A stretch of 64,000 nucleotides of DNA from Streptomyces sp. NBC_00287 (GCF_036173105.1 NZ_CP108053.1:5332001-5396000); one strand, 5' to 3'; positions 43,508-52,988 are shown, numbered from the stretch's first letter. A program made the numbers and translations. Notes: generated by a model from the sequence alone, not told the origin.

Positions 43508-45607
43508 TCACCAGCGGGCGGGGTTCCGCGCGTCGACGGCGAAGACGGAACCGTCGGGGGCGCCGGCGTAGATCCGGTGACCGACCATCACCGGATCGGG
43601 CAGTCCGGCCGCGATCCGGTCCGCGCTCGAACCGAGCCGAGGTGACGTCTGCCCGACGAGCTCGCCTCCCTGAGCATCCACGGCGAGCAGCCGTCCGTCC
43701 AGGGCGGTGAAGTACACATGCCGGTCGTCGGCCACCGGAGTCGACCCCCGGGTCACCGCGGTCTCAGAGCTCCACCGCTGTCGGCGGGCGTCCATGTCGA
43801 CGGCCACCAGCGACCCGCCGGTGCCCAGGAGGTAGACGACGTTCTTGCGAACGGTGCCTTCCGCCTGTTCCACCGGAACCGGCAGCGCCACGCGCCGGGA
43901 CGCCTTGGTGGCGGGCGTGTAGCGGACCACGCTCGTCGCGTCCTCGTAGACACTGCCGAGCGAGACGAAGTAGACGGACCCGTCGGCCGATCCGATGGGC
44001 TTCAGCGCACCCTTCAGCCGTGCGTCCCACCGCACCTCACCGGTACCGGGATCCATCGCTGTGACGCGCGTGGCCGTCCCGTCGTCGGACCTGGTCGCCG
44101 CGTAGGCCAGCGGGTCCCCGGCGTAGGAGACGAAGCTGGGCAACTGGTGGCCGGTTATTCGGTGGCTCCACAATCTGTCGCCCGACGCACCGTCAACACC
44201 TGTGATCGTGCCGTCGACACCGGTGAGCAGAAGGCTGCCGCCTGCGTATGCGAGCCCGCTGTACGGAGGCATGTCCTGCTGCCACCTGGGCTTGCCCGTA
44301 GCCGGGTCGAGAGCTTTCAGACCGCGGCTCAGGTCCAGCCAGGGCTGCACCAGGCCACCGGCGAGGACAGGCGGACCAATTCGTGCACCAGGAACGGTCT
44401 GCCGCCACAGGAGCCGCCCGTCGAAGGGGTCGAGGGCGAACACCGTGCCGGACTGCGCGCACAGCAACTTGCCCGCCCCGTACGAACACTGGGGCACGGT
44501 CGCCGTTCCCGACACCGATTCGGCCTCCCATGGACTGAACATGGCCGCGGTCTTCCGGACGTCGTCCCCGGTCGGTGCCGGGTCGCCGTCGCCCGCCAGA
44601 CGAACCGCGGTGAACGCCCCGCCCACGACGAGCGCCAGCGCCGCGGCCGCCAGGGCCACCCACCGGCCCTTGACCCTCCTGGAGCGCCGCGCCTCGGGCT
44701 TCCCGTCGGGAAGGAGACCGAGTGATCGGGATTCATCGCTCGTCCGCTGGGCCGGTATGAACGCCTGCGTGTCGTACGAGGCCGCCACCGACCGAAGCTC
44801 GCGCATCAACTCGTCGGGAGTGGGCCGGTCCTCGGGCTCCTTGGCGAGGCACCGGAGGATCAGCGGCGCGAGGTTCTCCGGTACGCCCGTCAGGTCCGGC
44901 TCGTCATGGACGACCTGGTAGGCGACGACATACGGGCTGTCGGAGTCGAACGGTCCACGCCCTGTGGCCGCGTGCACCATCACCGACCCCAGCGCGAAGA
45001 TGTCCGCGGCGGGCCCGACCTCGCGCGGCCGCCGGAACTGCTCGGGCGCCATGAACGGCGGCGTGCCGATCAACTTCCCGGTCTCGGTACGCAGTTCACT
45101 GTCCTTCGGCCGAGAAATACCGAAGTCGATGACCTTCGGCCCGTCCTCGGCGAGCAGCACGTTGCTCGGCTTCAGATCCCGGTGCACCACACCGACCCGA
45201 TGGATGTCGCGCAGCGCCTCCGCCAGCCCGGCCATGAGTCGGCGCAACTGCTCCGGGGACATGGCGCCATTCCGTTTGACGTGGTCGGACAGCGTCGGCC
45301 CCGGAATGAACAAGGTGGCCATCCAGGGCCGTTCGGCATCCGGATCGGCATCGACCACGGAAGCGGTGAAGGCACCGCTCACCCGTCGGGCCGCGGCGAT
45401 CTCCTGCCGGAACCGCCCCCTGAACTCGCGGTCCCTGGCGAACTCCGCATGGATGACCTTCACCGCGAGCTTCATCCCCGAGGTGCTGCGCGCCAGGTGT
45501 ACGACACCCATCCCGCCGGAGCCCAGGCAGGACTCCAACCGGTAGTGACCGGCGTACTCGGGAAGTTCCGCTTCCGCGCCCGCTCCGGCGTTCCGCTGTG
45601 GCGCCAT
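43508..45607 (-). CDS. Serine/threonine protein kinase with PQQ-type beta-propeller sensor
   Basis: 699 residues. The kinase domain (about 22-275) has the glycine loop LGSGGMGVVHLA, Lys50 in AVKVIHA, catalytic HRDLKPSN (142-149), DFG (161-163) and GTPPFMAPEQ. A membrane helix at about 316-337 leads to an extracytoplasmic domain of PQQ-like WD repeats (DPFDGRLLWRQTVPG, DPATGKPRWQQDMP, DGASGDRLWSHRI). It probably senses an external cue and phosphorylates cytoplasmic proteins. The gene diverges from the small SH3 protein gene. Confidence 0.93.
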   Translation of the reverse strand: MAPQRNAGAGAEAELPEYAGHYRLESCLGSGGMGVVHLARSTSGMKLAVKVIHAEFARDREFRGRFRQEIAAARRVSGAFTASVVDADPDAERPWMATLFIPGPTLSDHVKRNGAMSPEQLRRLMAGLAEALRDIHRVGVVHRDLKPSNVLLAEDGPKVIDFGISRPKDSELRTETGKLIGTPPFMAPEQFRRPREVGPAADIFALGSVMVHAATGRGPFDSDSPYVVAYQVVHDEPDLTGVPENLAPLILRCLAKEPEDRPTPDELMRELRSVAASYDTQAFIPAQRTSDESRSLGLLPDGKPEARRSRRVKGRWVALAAAALALVVGGAFTAVRLAGDGDPAPTGDDVRKTAAMFSPWEAESVSGTATVPQCSYGAGKLLCAQSGTVFALDPFDGRLLWRQTVPGARIGPPVLAGGLVQPWLDLSRGLKALDPATGKPRWQQDMPPYSGLAYAGGSLLLTGVDGTITGVDGASGDRLWSHRITGHQLPSFVSYAGDPLAYAATRSDDGTATRVTAMDPGTGEVRWDARLKGALKPIGSADGSVYFVSLGSVYEDATSVVRYTPATKASRRVALPVPVEQAEGTVRKNVVYLLGTGGSLVAVDMDARRQRWSSETAVTRGSTPVADDRHVYFTALDGRLLAVDAQGGELVGQTSPRLGSSADRIAAGLPDPVMVGHRIYAGAPDGSVFAVDARNPARW

Positions 45608-45789
45608 GGGACCACCCCCGTGCTGTTCGTCCGCGCGCGCGACGCACGGAGCCTAGTCGATGACTCGTACGAGACAGAGGCGGCTTGCTAGCCTTTCTGT
45701 GCGAGTTGCGCACGTATGTTTCTTGGCGTGCTTCGGGGGTATCAACGGGGCCCCATGGCTGTCATGGGGTTCAACGGGGGAGGTCTTTC

Positions 45790-46122
45790 ATGTCTGTTGA
45801 CCGTGTCGACGAAGTGCACGAGGCGGGGAGTGGGGACGCGACGGAGGCCGTCGCCATGGCGGCAACGTCGGTGCGCTACTACTCGATTGCGCCGGGTGTC
45901 CGCCTGAACGTCCGCAGCGGGCCCGGCACCAATTACCCCATCACCCGCGTTCTGGCCGAGGGCGTCAAGGTGCCGATCTACTGCCAGACGCCGGGCACCA
46001 CGGTGACCGGCCCGTACGGCACGTCGAACATCTGGGACAACATCGCCAACGCCGAGTTCGTCTCGGACGCGTATGTGAACACGGGCAGCGACGGCTACGT
46101 CCGACCGCGCTGCTCGCTCTGA
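45790..46122 (+). CDS. Small bacterial SH3-domain protein
   Basis: 110 residues. After an acidic N-terminus (MSVDRVDEVHEAGSGDATEA) comes an SH3_3-type domain: VRLNVRSGPGTNYPITRVLA, VKVPIYCQTPGTTVTGPYGT and a WDNI segment. Two cysteines may form a disulfide. There is no obvious signal peptide, which is odd for a domain usually found in secreted wall-binding proteins. GGGGGAGG precedes the ATG. A duplicated copy of its 3' end follows at 46125-46182. Confidence 0.82.
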   Translation: MSVDRVDEVHEAGSGDATEAVAMAATSVRYYSIAPGVRLNVRSGPGTNYPITRVLAEGVKVPIYCQTPGTTVTGPYGTSNIWDNIANAEFVSDAYVNTGSDGYVRPRCSL

Positions 46123-46124
46123 AG

Positions 46125-46182
46125 GTCGGACGCGTACGTGAACACCGGCAGCGACGGTTACGTCGCCTCGCGCTGCGGCTGA
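46125..46182 (+). pseudogene. Relic duplicate of the SH3 gene 3' end
   Basis: Immediately after the SH3 stop codon, the bases encode SDAYVNTGSDGYVASRCG and a stop, nearly repeating the real C-terminus SDAYVNTGSDGYVRPRCSL. About 50 bp are duplicated with few changes. No start codon or upstream part survives, so it is a remnant of a former tandem SH3 gene or of a local slippage event. Confidence 0.75.
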
Positions 46183-46224
46183 GCCCCTGCAGGGCCCGCT
46201 GCCGGCCGGAGCCATAATCGACGC

Positions 46225-46719
46225 GTGAGCGACGACAACGGCACCCCCGACCCGGCCGCGGGCCCCCGCCCCGAGCCCATCCGCTTCTTCGGCACGACCT
46301 GGGTCGAGCACACCGACGGCTACCGGGCCCGCCGGATCGGCGTCGCCGTGGGCTCGCTCGCGGCCGCGGTCGTCGCCTGCCTGGTCCTGCGCTTCGCCTA
46401 CGAGGGCCTCCAGATCGCCGACGTCGGCAGCCTGGTCAGCGTCCTTATGACCGTGATGTTCGCGATCTGCAGCGCCCTCGCCTTCCGCAACACCTGGGAC
46501 GGCTTCGCCAAGCGCCCCGACCCCGCCCGCCAGGCCTCCCTCCGAGGCCTGCTGGCCATCGGCTTCGTCGGCTCCCTCCTCGCCTACTTCTTCCGCTCCC
46601 TCACCGAGGCCCCCGGCGAGAAGCTCCACCGCGAGGAGTACGAGAGCGCCCAGCAGCTCTACGAGAAGCGCACCAAGCGCCGCTCGGGCAACCCCTCGAA
46701 GAAGCGCCGCCGCTCCTGA
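46225..46719 (+). CDS. Small integral membrane protein
   Basis: 164 residues with three hydrophobic segments: VGSLAAAVVACLVLRFAY, VGSLVSVLMTVMFAICSALA and SLRGLLAIGFVGSLLAYFF. The N-terminus (FFGTTWVEHTDGY) is conserved-looking and the C-terminus is strongly basic (KRTKRRSGNPSKKRRRS), so probably cytoplasmic. GTG lies 6 nt after CATAAT, a good -10. No family recognised. Confidence 0.75.
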   Translation: MSDDNGTPDPAAGPRPEPIRFFGTTWVEHTDGYRARRIGVAVGSLAAAVVACLVLRFAYEGLQIADVGSLVSVLMTVMFAICSALAFRNTWDGFAKRPDPARQASLRGLLAIGFVGSLLAYFFRSLTEAPGEKLHREEYESAQQLYEKRTKRRSGNPSKKRRRS

Positions 46720-46792
46720 GGACCGGCCGGCAGGGAGCACCTCTCACCGAAATCGAACCCCCGCCGCCCCTCGCCCCCGCCACCATGGCCGT

Positions 46793-47557
46793 ATGACGGC
46801 AGCCTCTTCCCACTCCACCCGCGCCCACTCCTTCAACGCCGCCGCGGCCCAGTACGCCGCCAACCGCCCCTCCTACCCGCCCGCCCTCTTCGACGTCATC
46901 GAGGAACTGGCCGGCCGACCCCTCGCCGGAGCGCGTGTCGTGGACGTCGGGGCCGGTACGGGAATCGCCACCGCCCTTCTGCACGCCCGCGGCGCCGAAG
47001 TGATCGCCGTGGAACCCGGCGACGGCATGGCGACCCAGTTCCGCCGGGCGCACCCCGCCATCCCGATCGTCCGCGGCACCGGCGACGCCCTCCCCCTGGC
47101 CGACTCCTCGGCCGACCTCCTCACCTACGCCCAGGCCTGGCACTGGACCGACCCGGCCCACTCGATACCGGAGGCCCTGCGCGTACTGCGTCCGGGCGGC
47201 GCGCTCGCCCTGTGGTGGAACACCTACGCCCTCGACGTCCCGTGGATAGCCGCCCAGGCGGAGCGCATCCAGGACTTCTTCGGCATCGACCCCGTCGTGG
47301 AGAAGAACGGCGCCAGCGCCCGCGCCGCCGACCCCGAGGACCGCGTCGACTTCACCCGGCGAGTGGTCCGCTGGAGCCGCCGCATCCCGATCGACACCCA
47401 CCTCGCCAACCTCGGCAGCCACTCGATCTTCCTGGTCCACGGCGAGGCAAGCACGACCTTCCTCGCCGAGGAGGGCGCCCACCTGCTGAAGGCCTTCCCC
47501 GACGGAACCGTCGAGGAGACCTACGACGTCGACCTCCTGGTCGCGACCCACACCTGA
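46793..47557 (+). CDS. Class I SAM-dependent methyltransferase
   Basis: 254 residues. Motif I VVDVGAGTGIATALL binds S-adenosylmethionine; the acidic post-I residue is in VIAVEPG, and TYAQAWHWTDP and ALRVLRPGGALALWWN match methyltransferase types 11/25. The start FNAAAAQYAANRPSYPPALF is a frequent signature of this subgroup. The substrate is unknown. Its stop is almost adjacent to the convergent SulP gene. Confidence 0.9.
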   Translation: MTAASSHSTRAHSFNAAAAQYAANRPSYPPALFDVIEELAGRPLAGARVVDVGAGTGIATALLHARGAEVIAVEPGDGMATQFRRAHPAIPIVRGTGDALPLADSSADLLTYAQAWHWTDPAHSIPEALRVLRPGGALALWWNTYALDVPWIAAQAERIQDFFGIDPVVEKNGASARAADPEDRVDFTRRVVRWSRRIPIDTHLANLGSHSIFLVHGEASTTFLAEEGAHLLKAFPDGTVEETYDVDLLVATHT

Positions 47558-47560
47558 CGG

Positions 47561-48985
47561 CTACGGCCGCCCCGGCACCAACCCCGCCCCGCGCGCCGCG
47601 GCCCACCCTTCCAGGGCCGCGGCACAGGCATGGTCCAGATGCCGCAGCCCGCCCAGCTCCAGCCGCACCGCACGGTCCCGCGGCAGCGCCTCCAGCGCGT
47701 CCAACAGCTTCGGCAGCCGCAGGAACGTCGCATGCCCCAGCACCCGTACGACGATCCCGGCGTCCCCCCGGTCCTCGGTCTCCACCTGCACATGGCTCGC
47801 GTCCCACGCCGTCTTCGCCACGGCAAGCGCAAGCCCCACCAGCACCCCCTCGAACAGATTCCCCAGCACGATCGCCCCGGCGGTCACCACCAGGACGACG
47901 ACCTCCCCGCGGTGCCCCCGCCACAGCGCCCCCACCTCCCGTACCGGCACGAGCTTGCAGCCGGCGTGCACCAGCAGCCCGGCCAGCGCGGCCACCGGAA
48001 TCACCCCGAGCACCCCCGGCACCACGGCCGTGAACACCAACAGCCACACCCCGTGCAGCACCCGCGAGGCCTTGGTCCGCGCCCCCGCCTGAAGGTTCGC
48101 CGCACTCCGCACGATCACCGCCGTCATCGGCAGCGCCCCCAGCACCCCGCACACGGTGTTCCCGGCGCCCTGCGCGATCAGCTCCCGGTCGTAGTCCGTC
48201 CGTCGCCCCCGATGCAGCCGGTCCACCGCCGCCGCGCTGAACAGCGACTCCGCCGACGCGATCAGCGTGAACGCCACGACGGTCCCCACCACCCCCACTT
48301 CCGTCAGCCGCCCGAGATCCGCCCACTCCGGCAACCGCACCGACTCCAACAACCCCCGCACTTCGACCCGCCGCACCTCCAGGTCGAACACCCCGGTCAC
48401 CACCGCCGCCGAGGCCACCGCCACCAACGGCGCCGGAACCAGCCGAGCCCCCCGCCGCCACCGCGGCCACAGCAGCAGTACGACCAGGGTGGCACCGCCC
48501 ACTGACAACGCCACCGGATCCACCCGCCCGGGCAGCGACACCAGCCCGGCGAGCTTTCCGAGCCCATCGGCGGGGGCGGCCGCGTCCCCGAGCGCATAGA
48601 CCTGCCCGGCGACCAGCACCAGACCGATCCCGGCGAGCATCCCCTGCACCACAGCGACGGACACCGCCCGGAACCACCGCCCGAGCCGCAGCACCCCGAG
48701 CCCGAGCTGCACCAGCCCGGCGCCGAGCACCAGCACCCCGAGCGCCTCGATCCCGTAGGCCCGCACAGCCTCGTACACCAGCACGGTCAGTCCCGCCGCA
48801 GGCCCACTGACCTGCAGGCTGCTCCCGGGCAGCGCCCCGGCGACCAGCCCGCCGACGATCCCGGTCACCAGCCCCAGCTCGGCGGGCACGCCGGAGGCCA
48901 TGGCCACGCCCACGCATAGCGGCAGGGCCACGAGGAACACGACAAAAGAAGCGAACAGATCGGCCTTGCCTACGCCACGGCGCAT
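47561..48985 (-). CDS. SulP-family anion transporter with STAS domain
   Basis: 474 residues. ATG 48985 with GGAGG about ten bases upstream is chosen over longer readings. The first helix region FVVFLVALPLCVGVAMASGV and the GLVTGIVGGLVAGALPGSSL block are SLC26/SulP signatures, with about ten membrane segments. The C-terminal STAS-like domain ends LRLPKLLDALEALPRDRAVR. It likely transports sulfate, bicarbonate or another anion; carbonic anhydrase is not adjacent. Confidence 0.88.
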   Translation of the reverse strand: MRRGVGKADLFASFVVFLVALPLCVGVAMASGVPAELGLVTGIVGGLVAGALPGSSLQVSGPAAGLTVLVYEAVRAYGIEALGVLVLGAGLVQLGLGVLRLGRWFRAVSVAVVQGMLAGIGLVLVAGQVYALGDAAAPADGLGKLAGLVSLPGRVDPVALSVGGATLVVLLLWPRWRRGARLVPAPLVAVASAAVVTGVFDLEVRRVEVRGLLESVRLPEWADLGRLTEVGVVGTVVAFTLIASAESLFSAAAVDRLHRGRRTDYDRELIAQGAGNTVCGVLGALPMTAVIVRSAANLQAGARTKASRVLHGVWLLVFTAVVPGVLGVIPVAALAGLLVHAGCKLVPVREVGALWRGHRGEVVVLVVTAGAIVLGNLFEGVLVGLALAVAKTAWDASHVQVETEDRGDAGIVVRVLGHATFLRLPKLLDALEALPRDRAVRLELGGLRHLDHACAAALEGWAAARGAGLVPGRP

Positions 48986-49221
48986 CAGAGCAGCACCTCC
49001 GGTTGGGAGCGGGGTGCGCGGGCGCCGCACCGGGGAGAGCACGGCTAACTGAAACCCATTGTCAGGAACACAGGGCCCCTCGCGCAGCGAGTTCCAACGG
49101 CACTCCGACAGCGACGGAGGCATACAAAGCGGACCTTCCGCCTCCGATCACTTCTGCACGCCCCTGCGCCGGCGCGCGCTTCCACTTGACGGCACCCCTC
49201 AATCGGAGAGTTAATCAGCAC

Positions 49222-50085
49222 ATGATGAATATCCGATCCGAGTCGCCAGCCACAGGAACACCTCCAAACATGAACAAATCACCCTTCGAAGCCGCCAGCA
49301 CCCCCCGACCCGCCGACGACACCCCGGCAGTACGCGCCGAAGACCTCACCGTCGTCCGCGGCCCCCGCACCGTCCTGCGCGGCATCGACTTCACCGTCCC
49401 GCGCGGCCAGATCACCGGCCTCCTCGGCCCCTCCGGCTGCGGCAAATCGACCCTCATGCGCTCGATCGTCGGCACCCAGGCCAAGGTCACCGGCACCCTC
49501 GACGTCCTGGGCCACCCCGCCGGCCACCCCAAACTGCGCACCCTCATCGGCTACGTCACCCAAGCCCCCTCCGTCTACGACGACCTGACGGTCCGCCAGA
49601 ACCTCGAGTACTTCGCGGCGATCCTCGCCCCCGGCCACACCGCCGCCGACCGGCGCCACGAGAACGTCACCCGGGCCATCGAGGACGTCGACCTCACCAG
49701 CCACGCCGACGCCCTCGCCGGAAACCTCTCCGGCGGTCAGCGCAGCCGCGTCTCCCTCGCGGTCGCGCTCCTCGGCACCCCCGAACTCCTGGTCCTCGAC
49801 GAACCCACCGTCGGCCTCGACCCCGTCCTCCGCCGCGACCTGTGGAACCTCTTCCACGACATCGCCGCCCAGCGCGGCGCCACCCTCCTCATCTCCTCCC
49901 ACGTCATGGACGAGGCCGAGCGCTGCCACCGCCTCCTCCTCATGCGCGAGGGCCAGATCCTCGCCGACGACACCCCCGACGCCCTGCGCACCCGCACCGA
50001 CTCCGAGACCGTCGAAGCGGCGTTCCTGCACCTGGTGGACGAGGCCGTCGCGGCCGCCGCCCGCGAGAAAGAGACCACCCGATGA
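49222..50085 (+). CDS. ABC exporter ATP-binding protein
   Basis: 287 residues from the ATG at 49222; ATG 49225 and 49270 are in-frame alternatives. Walker A is GPSGCGKSTLMR, signature LSGGQRSRVSLAVALLG, Walker B LLVLDEPTVGLDP and the H-loop LLISSHVMDEAERC. It belongs to the DrrA/CcmA-type group that pairs with ABC-2 permeases, and it overlaps the permease gene by four bases. Probably drug or lipid export. A TTGACG hexamer at 49186 may be its -35. Confidence 0.9.
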   Translation: MMNIRSESPATGTPPNMNKSPFEAASTPRPADDTPAVRAEDLTVVRGPRTVLRGIDFTVPRGQITGLLGPSGCGKSTLMRSIVGTQAKVTGTLDVLGHPAGHPKLRTLIGYVTQAPSVYDDLTVRQNLEYFAAILAPGHTAADRRHENVTRAIEDVDLTSHADALAGNLSGGQRSRVSLAVALLGTPELLVLDEPTVGLDPVLRRDLWNLFHDIAAQRGATLLISSHVMDEAERCHRLLLMREGQILADDTPDALRTRTDSETVEAAFLHLVDEAVAAAAREKETTR

Positions 50086-50882
50086 GCACCACCACCCACA
50101 CACCCGGCACGACCGGCGCGATCACGCCCGCCCCGACCAGCGCACTGAACCTCTCCCGCACCACCGCCACCGCGGCCCGGGTCCTGCGCCAACTCCGCCA
50201 CGACCCCCGCACCATCGCGCTGATGATCCTCGTCCCCTGCGTGATGCTCTTCCTGCTGCGCTACGTCTTCGACGGCGACCCGCGCACCTTCGACAACATC
50301 GGGGCATCACTCCTCGGGATCTTCCCGCTGATCACGATGTTCCTGGTCACCTCCATCGCCACCCTGCGCGAACGCACCTCCGGCACCCTCGAACGCCTCC
50401 TCGCCATGCCCCTCGGCAAGGGCGACCTGATCGCCGGCTACGCCCTCGCCTTCGGCACCGTCGCGATCGTCCAGTCCATCCTCGCCACGGCCCTCGCCCT
50501 GTGGGGCCTCGGTCTGGACGTCACCGGCAGCCCCTGGCTGCTCCTGCTGGTCGCACTCCTCGACGCTCTCCTGGGCACCGCCCTCGGCCTCTTCGTCTCG
50601 GCCTTCGCCGCCTCCGAATTCCAGGCCGTCCAGTTCATGCCGGCCGTGATCTTCCCCCAGCTCCTCCTCTGCGGCCTTTTCACCCCGCGCGACAACATGC
50701 ACCCCGTCCTGGAAGCCATCTCCAACGTCCTCCCCATGTCCTACGCCGTCGACGGCATGAACGAAGTCCTCAAGCACACCGACATGACGGCCGCCTTCGT
50801 ACGCGACGCCCTGGTTGTCGCAGGCTGCGCCCTCCTCGTCCTCACCCTCGGAGCCGCCACCCTGCGCCGCCGCACGGCCTAG
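50082..50882 (+). CDS. ABC-2 type exporter permease
   Basis: 266 residues with about six membrane segments of the ABC2_membrane fold (TIALMILVPCVMLFLLRYVF, FPLITMFLVTSIATLRERTS, GTLERLLAMPLGKGDLIAGY, FMPAVIFPQLLLCGLFTPRD). The RERTSGTLERLLAMP coupling-helix motif is typical of DrrB-like exporters. The ATG overlaps the ATPase stop, so it is coupled. It forms a two-gene exporter with the preceding gene; the substrate is unknown. Confidence 0.9.
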   Translation: MSTTTHTPGTTGAITPAPTSALNLSRTTATAARVLRQLRHDPRTIALMILVPCVMLFLLRYVFDGDPRTFDNIGASLLGIFPLITMFLVTSIATLRERTSGTLERLLAMPLGKGDLIAGYALAFGTVAIVQSILATALALWGLGLDVTGSPWLLLLVALLDALLGTALGLFVSAFAASEFQAVQFMPAVIFPQLLLCGLFTPRDNMHPVLEAISNVLPMSYAVDGMNEVLKHTDMTAAFVRDALVVAGCALLVLTLGAATLRRRTA

Positions 50883-50989
50883 CCGACCGCCCACCGCAGA
50901 CGTCCCGCCCACCGGACACCCCACCCGCACTCAAGCCCCTGATGGGAGGATGAACACCGGACGACGCAACCCCGGAGGGCACCCCAGCC

Positions 50990-51802
50990 ATGACGCAGAA
51001 AGTCGCAGTCCTCGGCACCGGCAAGATCGGCGAAGCCCTGCTCAGCGGAATGATCCGAGCAGGCTGGGGCCCGACCGACCTCCTGGTCACCGCCCGCCGC
51101 CAGGAACGGGCCGAGGAACTCCGCAGCCGCTACGGAGTCACCCCGGTCAGCAACCCGGAGGCCGCCAAGTCCGCCGACACCCTGATCCTCACGGTCAAGC
51201 CGCAGGACATGGGCACCCTCCTCGACGAGCTCGCCCCCCACGTCCCCGCCGACCGCCTGGTCATCAGCGGAGCCGCAGGCATCCCCACCTCCTACTTCGA
51301 GGAGCGCCTCACCGCGGGCACCCCGGTCGTCCGCGTCATGACGAACACCCCCGCCCTCGTCGACGAGGCCATGTCCGTCATCTCCGCCGGCAGCCACGCC
51401 ACCGAGGAGCACCTCGCCCACACCGAGGAGATCTTCGGCGCCGTCGGCAAGACGCTCCGCGTCCCCGAGTCCCAGCAGGACGCCTGCACCGCCCTCTCCG
51501 GCTCGGGACCGGCGTACTTCTTCTATCTGGTCGAAGCCATGACCGACGCGGGCATCCTGCTCGGCCTGCCCCGCGACAAGGCCCACGACCTGATCGTCCA
51601 GTCCGCGATCGGCGCCGCCACGATGCTCCGCGACAGCGGCGAGCACCCCGTCAAGCTCCGCGAGAACGTCACCTCGCCGGCCGGCACCACGATCAACGCC
51701 ATCCGCGAACTGGAGAACCACGGCGTACGAGCCGCCCTCATCGCCGCCCTCGAAGCCGCCCGCGACCGCAGCCGCGAACTGGCCTCCGGCAACAACGGCT
51801 GA
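50990..51802 (+). CDS. proC: Pyrroline-5-carboxylate reductase
   Basis: 270 residues making proline from pyrroline-5-carboxylate with NAD(P)H. N-terminal Rossmann motif VAVLGTGKIGEALLSGMI, then the conserved VRVMTNTPALVDEAMSVIS, ALSGSGPAYFFYLVEAM and the C-terminal signature VTSPAGTTINAIRELE. The length is typical. It is monocistronic, with a hairpin between it and trpS. Confidence 0.95.
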   Translation: MTQKVAVLGTGKIGEALLSGMIRAGWGPTDLLVTARRQERAEELRSRYGVTPVSNPEAAKSADTLILTVKPQDMGTLLDELAPHVPADRLVISGAAGIPTSYFEERLTAGTPVVRVMTNTPALVDEAMSVISAGSHATEEHLAHTEEIFGAVGKTLRVPESQQDACTALSGSGPAYFFYLVEAMTDAGILLGLPRDKAHDLIVQSAIGAATMLRDSGEHPVKLRENVTSPAGTTINAIRELENHGVRAALIAALEAARDRSRELASGNNG

Positions 51803-51807
51803 CGCCC

Positions 51808-51832
51808 GGCCGCCCCTGCACCAGGGGCGGCC
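51808..51832. terminator. Hairpin between convergent proC and trpS
   Basis: A perfect 11-bp stem, GGCCGCCCCTG and CAGGGGCGGCC, has a three-base loop. There is no T-run; it probably serves both converging genes. Confidence 0.65.
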
Positions 51833-51844
51833 CAGCACGGGGCG

Positions 51845-52864
51845 CTAAGCGGTCATCTCGATATCCGCAGCCGCCGGCAGCAACCCGATCGCCCTATACG
51901 CGGCATCCACGGTCGGCCGCGCCATCGCCCGAGCCCTCTCCGCACCATCCCGCAGCACCCCTTCCACATAGCCAGGATCAGCACACAGCTCCCTGTGCCG
52001 CTCCTGCACCGGCCTGAGAACCTCCACCACGGCCTCCGCGGTGTCCTTCTTCAAAGAGCCATACGACTCATATACACCGCTCAAGGCCTCGGGGTTCCCG
52101 CCCGTGCACGCAGCGAGGATCTCCAGCAGATTCGCAAGCCCCGGCCGCCCCTCACGGTCGTAGACGACCTCCCGCCCGCTGTCGGTGACGGCCCGCATCA
52201 CCTTCTTCCGCACCACGTCCGGCTCATCCAGCAGATAGACGATCCCCGGCCCGACGTCATCGCTCTTGCCCATCTTCGACGTCGGCTGCTGCAGGTTCAT
52301 CACCCGAGCCGCCACCGCCGGATGCGTGGCCCGCGGCACCACGAAGGTGTTCCCGTACCGCTGGTTGAACCGCACCGCCAGGTCCCGCGTCAGCTCCACA
52401 TGCTGCGCCTGGTCGTCCCCGACCGGCACCTCGTCACTGCCGTACGCCAGGATGTCCGCCGCCATCAGCACGGGATAGGTGAGCAGCGACAGCCGCACAC
52501 TCCCGCCGCGCTCCCGCTCCCGCCCGGCCTTCTCCTTGTACTGGATCATCCGCCGCATCTCGCCGTCCGTGGCCACGCACTCCAGCAGATACGACAGCCG
52601 TGCGTGCTCGTCCACATGGCTCTGTACGAATACGGTGCACAGCGCCGGATCAAGCCCCGCCGCGAGCAACAGCGTCGCCGCCTGCCGACTCAGCCTGCGC
52701 ACCCGCGCCGGATCGTGCTCCACGGTGAGCGCATGCAGATCGACGATGCAGAACAGTGCGTCGGCCCGGTGCTGATCGACGTTCGCCCACCGCCGCATGG
52801 CTCCCAGATAGTTCCCCAGCGTCAGATGCCCGGTCGGCTTGACCCCGCTGAAGACCCGCGTCAT
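51845..52864 (-). CDS. trpS: Tryptophan--tRNA ligase, attenuator-controlled form
   Basis: 339-residue class I synthetase charging tRNA-Trp. The HIGH-like motif is KPTGHLTLGNYLGAMR and the KMSKS loop SKMGKSD. ATG 52864 follows GGAGGTGG. The leader has a Trp-Trp peptide and terminator, as described for the auxiliary, indolmycin-resistant TrpRS of S. coelicolor (SCO3334 type). It is therefore probably the inducible second synthetase; a housekeeping copy would lie elsewhere. Confidence 0.94.
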   Translation of the reverse strand: MTRVFSGVKPTGHLTLGNYLGAMRRWANVDQHRADALFCIVDLHALTVEHDPARVRRLSRQAATLLLAAGLDPALCTVFVQSHVDEHARLSYLLECVATDGEMRRMIQYKEKAGRERERGGSVRLSLLTYPVLMAADILAYGSDEVPVGDDQAQHVELTRDLAVRFNQRYGNTFVVPRATHPAVAARVMNLQQPTSKMGKSDDVGPGIVYLLDEPDVVRKKVMRAVTDSGREVVYDREGRPGLANLLEILAACTGGNPEALSGVYESYGSLKKDTAEAVVEVLRPVQERHRELCADPGYVEGVLRDGAERARAMARPTVDAAYRAIGLLPAAADIEMTA

Positions 52865-52920
52865 CTCTCCACCTCCTGGTCGAGACCGCCGCACCCGGCC
52901 GGCCGACCCCCTGGAGGGAG

Positions 52921-52988
52921 AAACAAGAACGGCCGCCGAGGCGGCGGCCGTTGAGTGCATACGTGACTGCGGCCGCCGTCAGGCGGCC
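52921..52988 (-). promoter_or_regulatory. Ribosome-mediated transcription attenuator of trpS
   Basis: Read on the minus strand, four mutually pairing segments are present: GGCCGCC (52982-52988) overlapping the end of the leader peptide, GGCGGCC (52971-52977), GGCCGCC (52943-52949) and GGCGGCC (52931-52937). Segments 3 and 4 extend to a 10-bp stem (52928-52952) followed by CTTGTTT, a terminator. A ribosome stalled on the Trp codons would free segment 2 to pair with 3 and allow read-through. Confidence 0.85.

Noticed and set aside
48986..49123. Longer N-terminus for the SulP transporter
   Set aside because: The extension is polar and unlike the family, while ATG 48985 has a GGAGG box and starts next to the first SulP helix.
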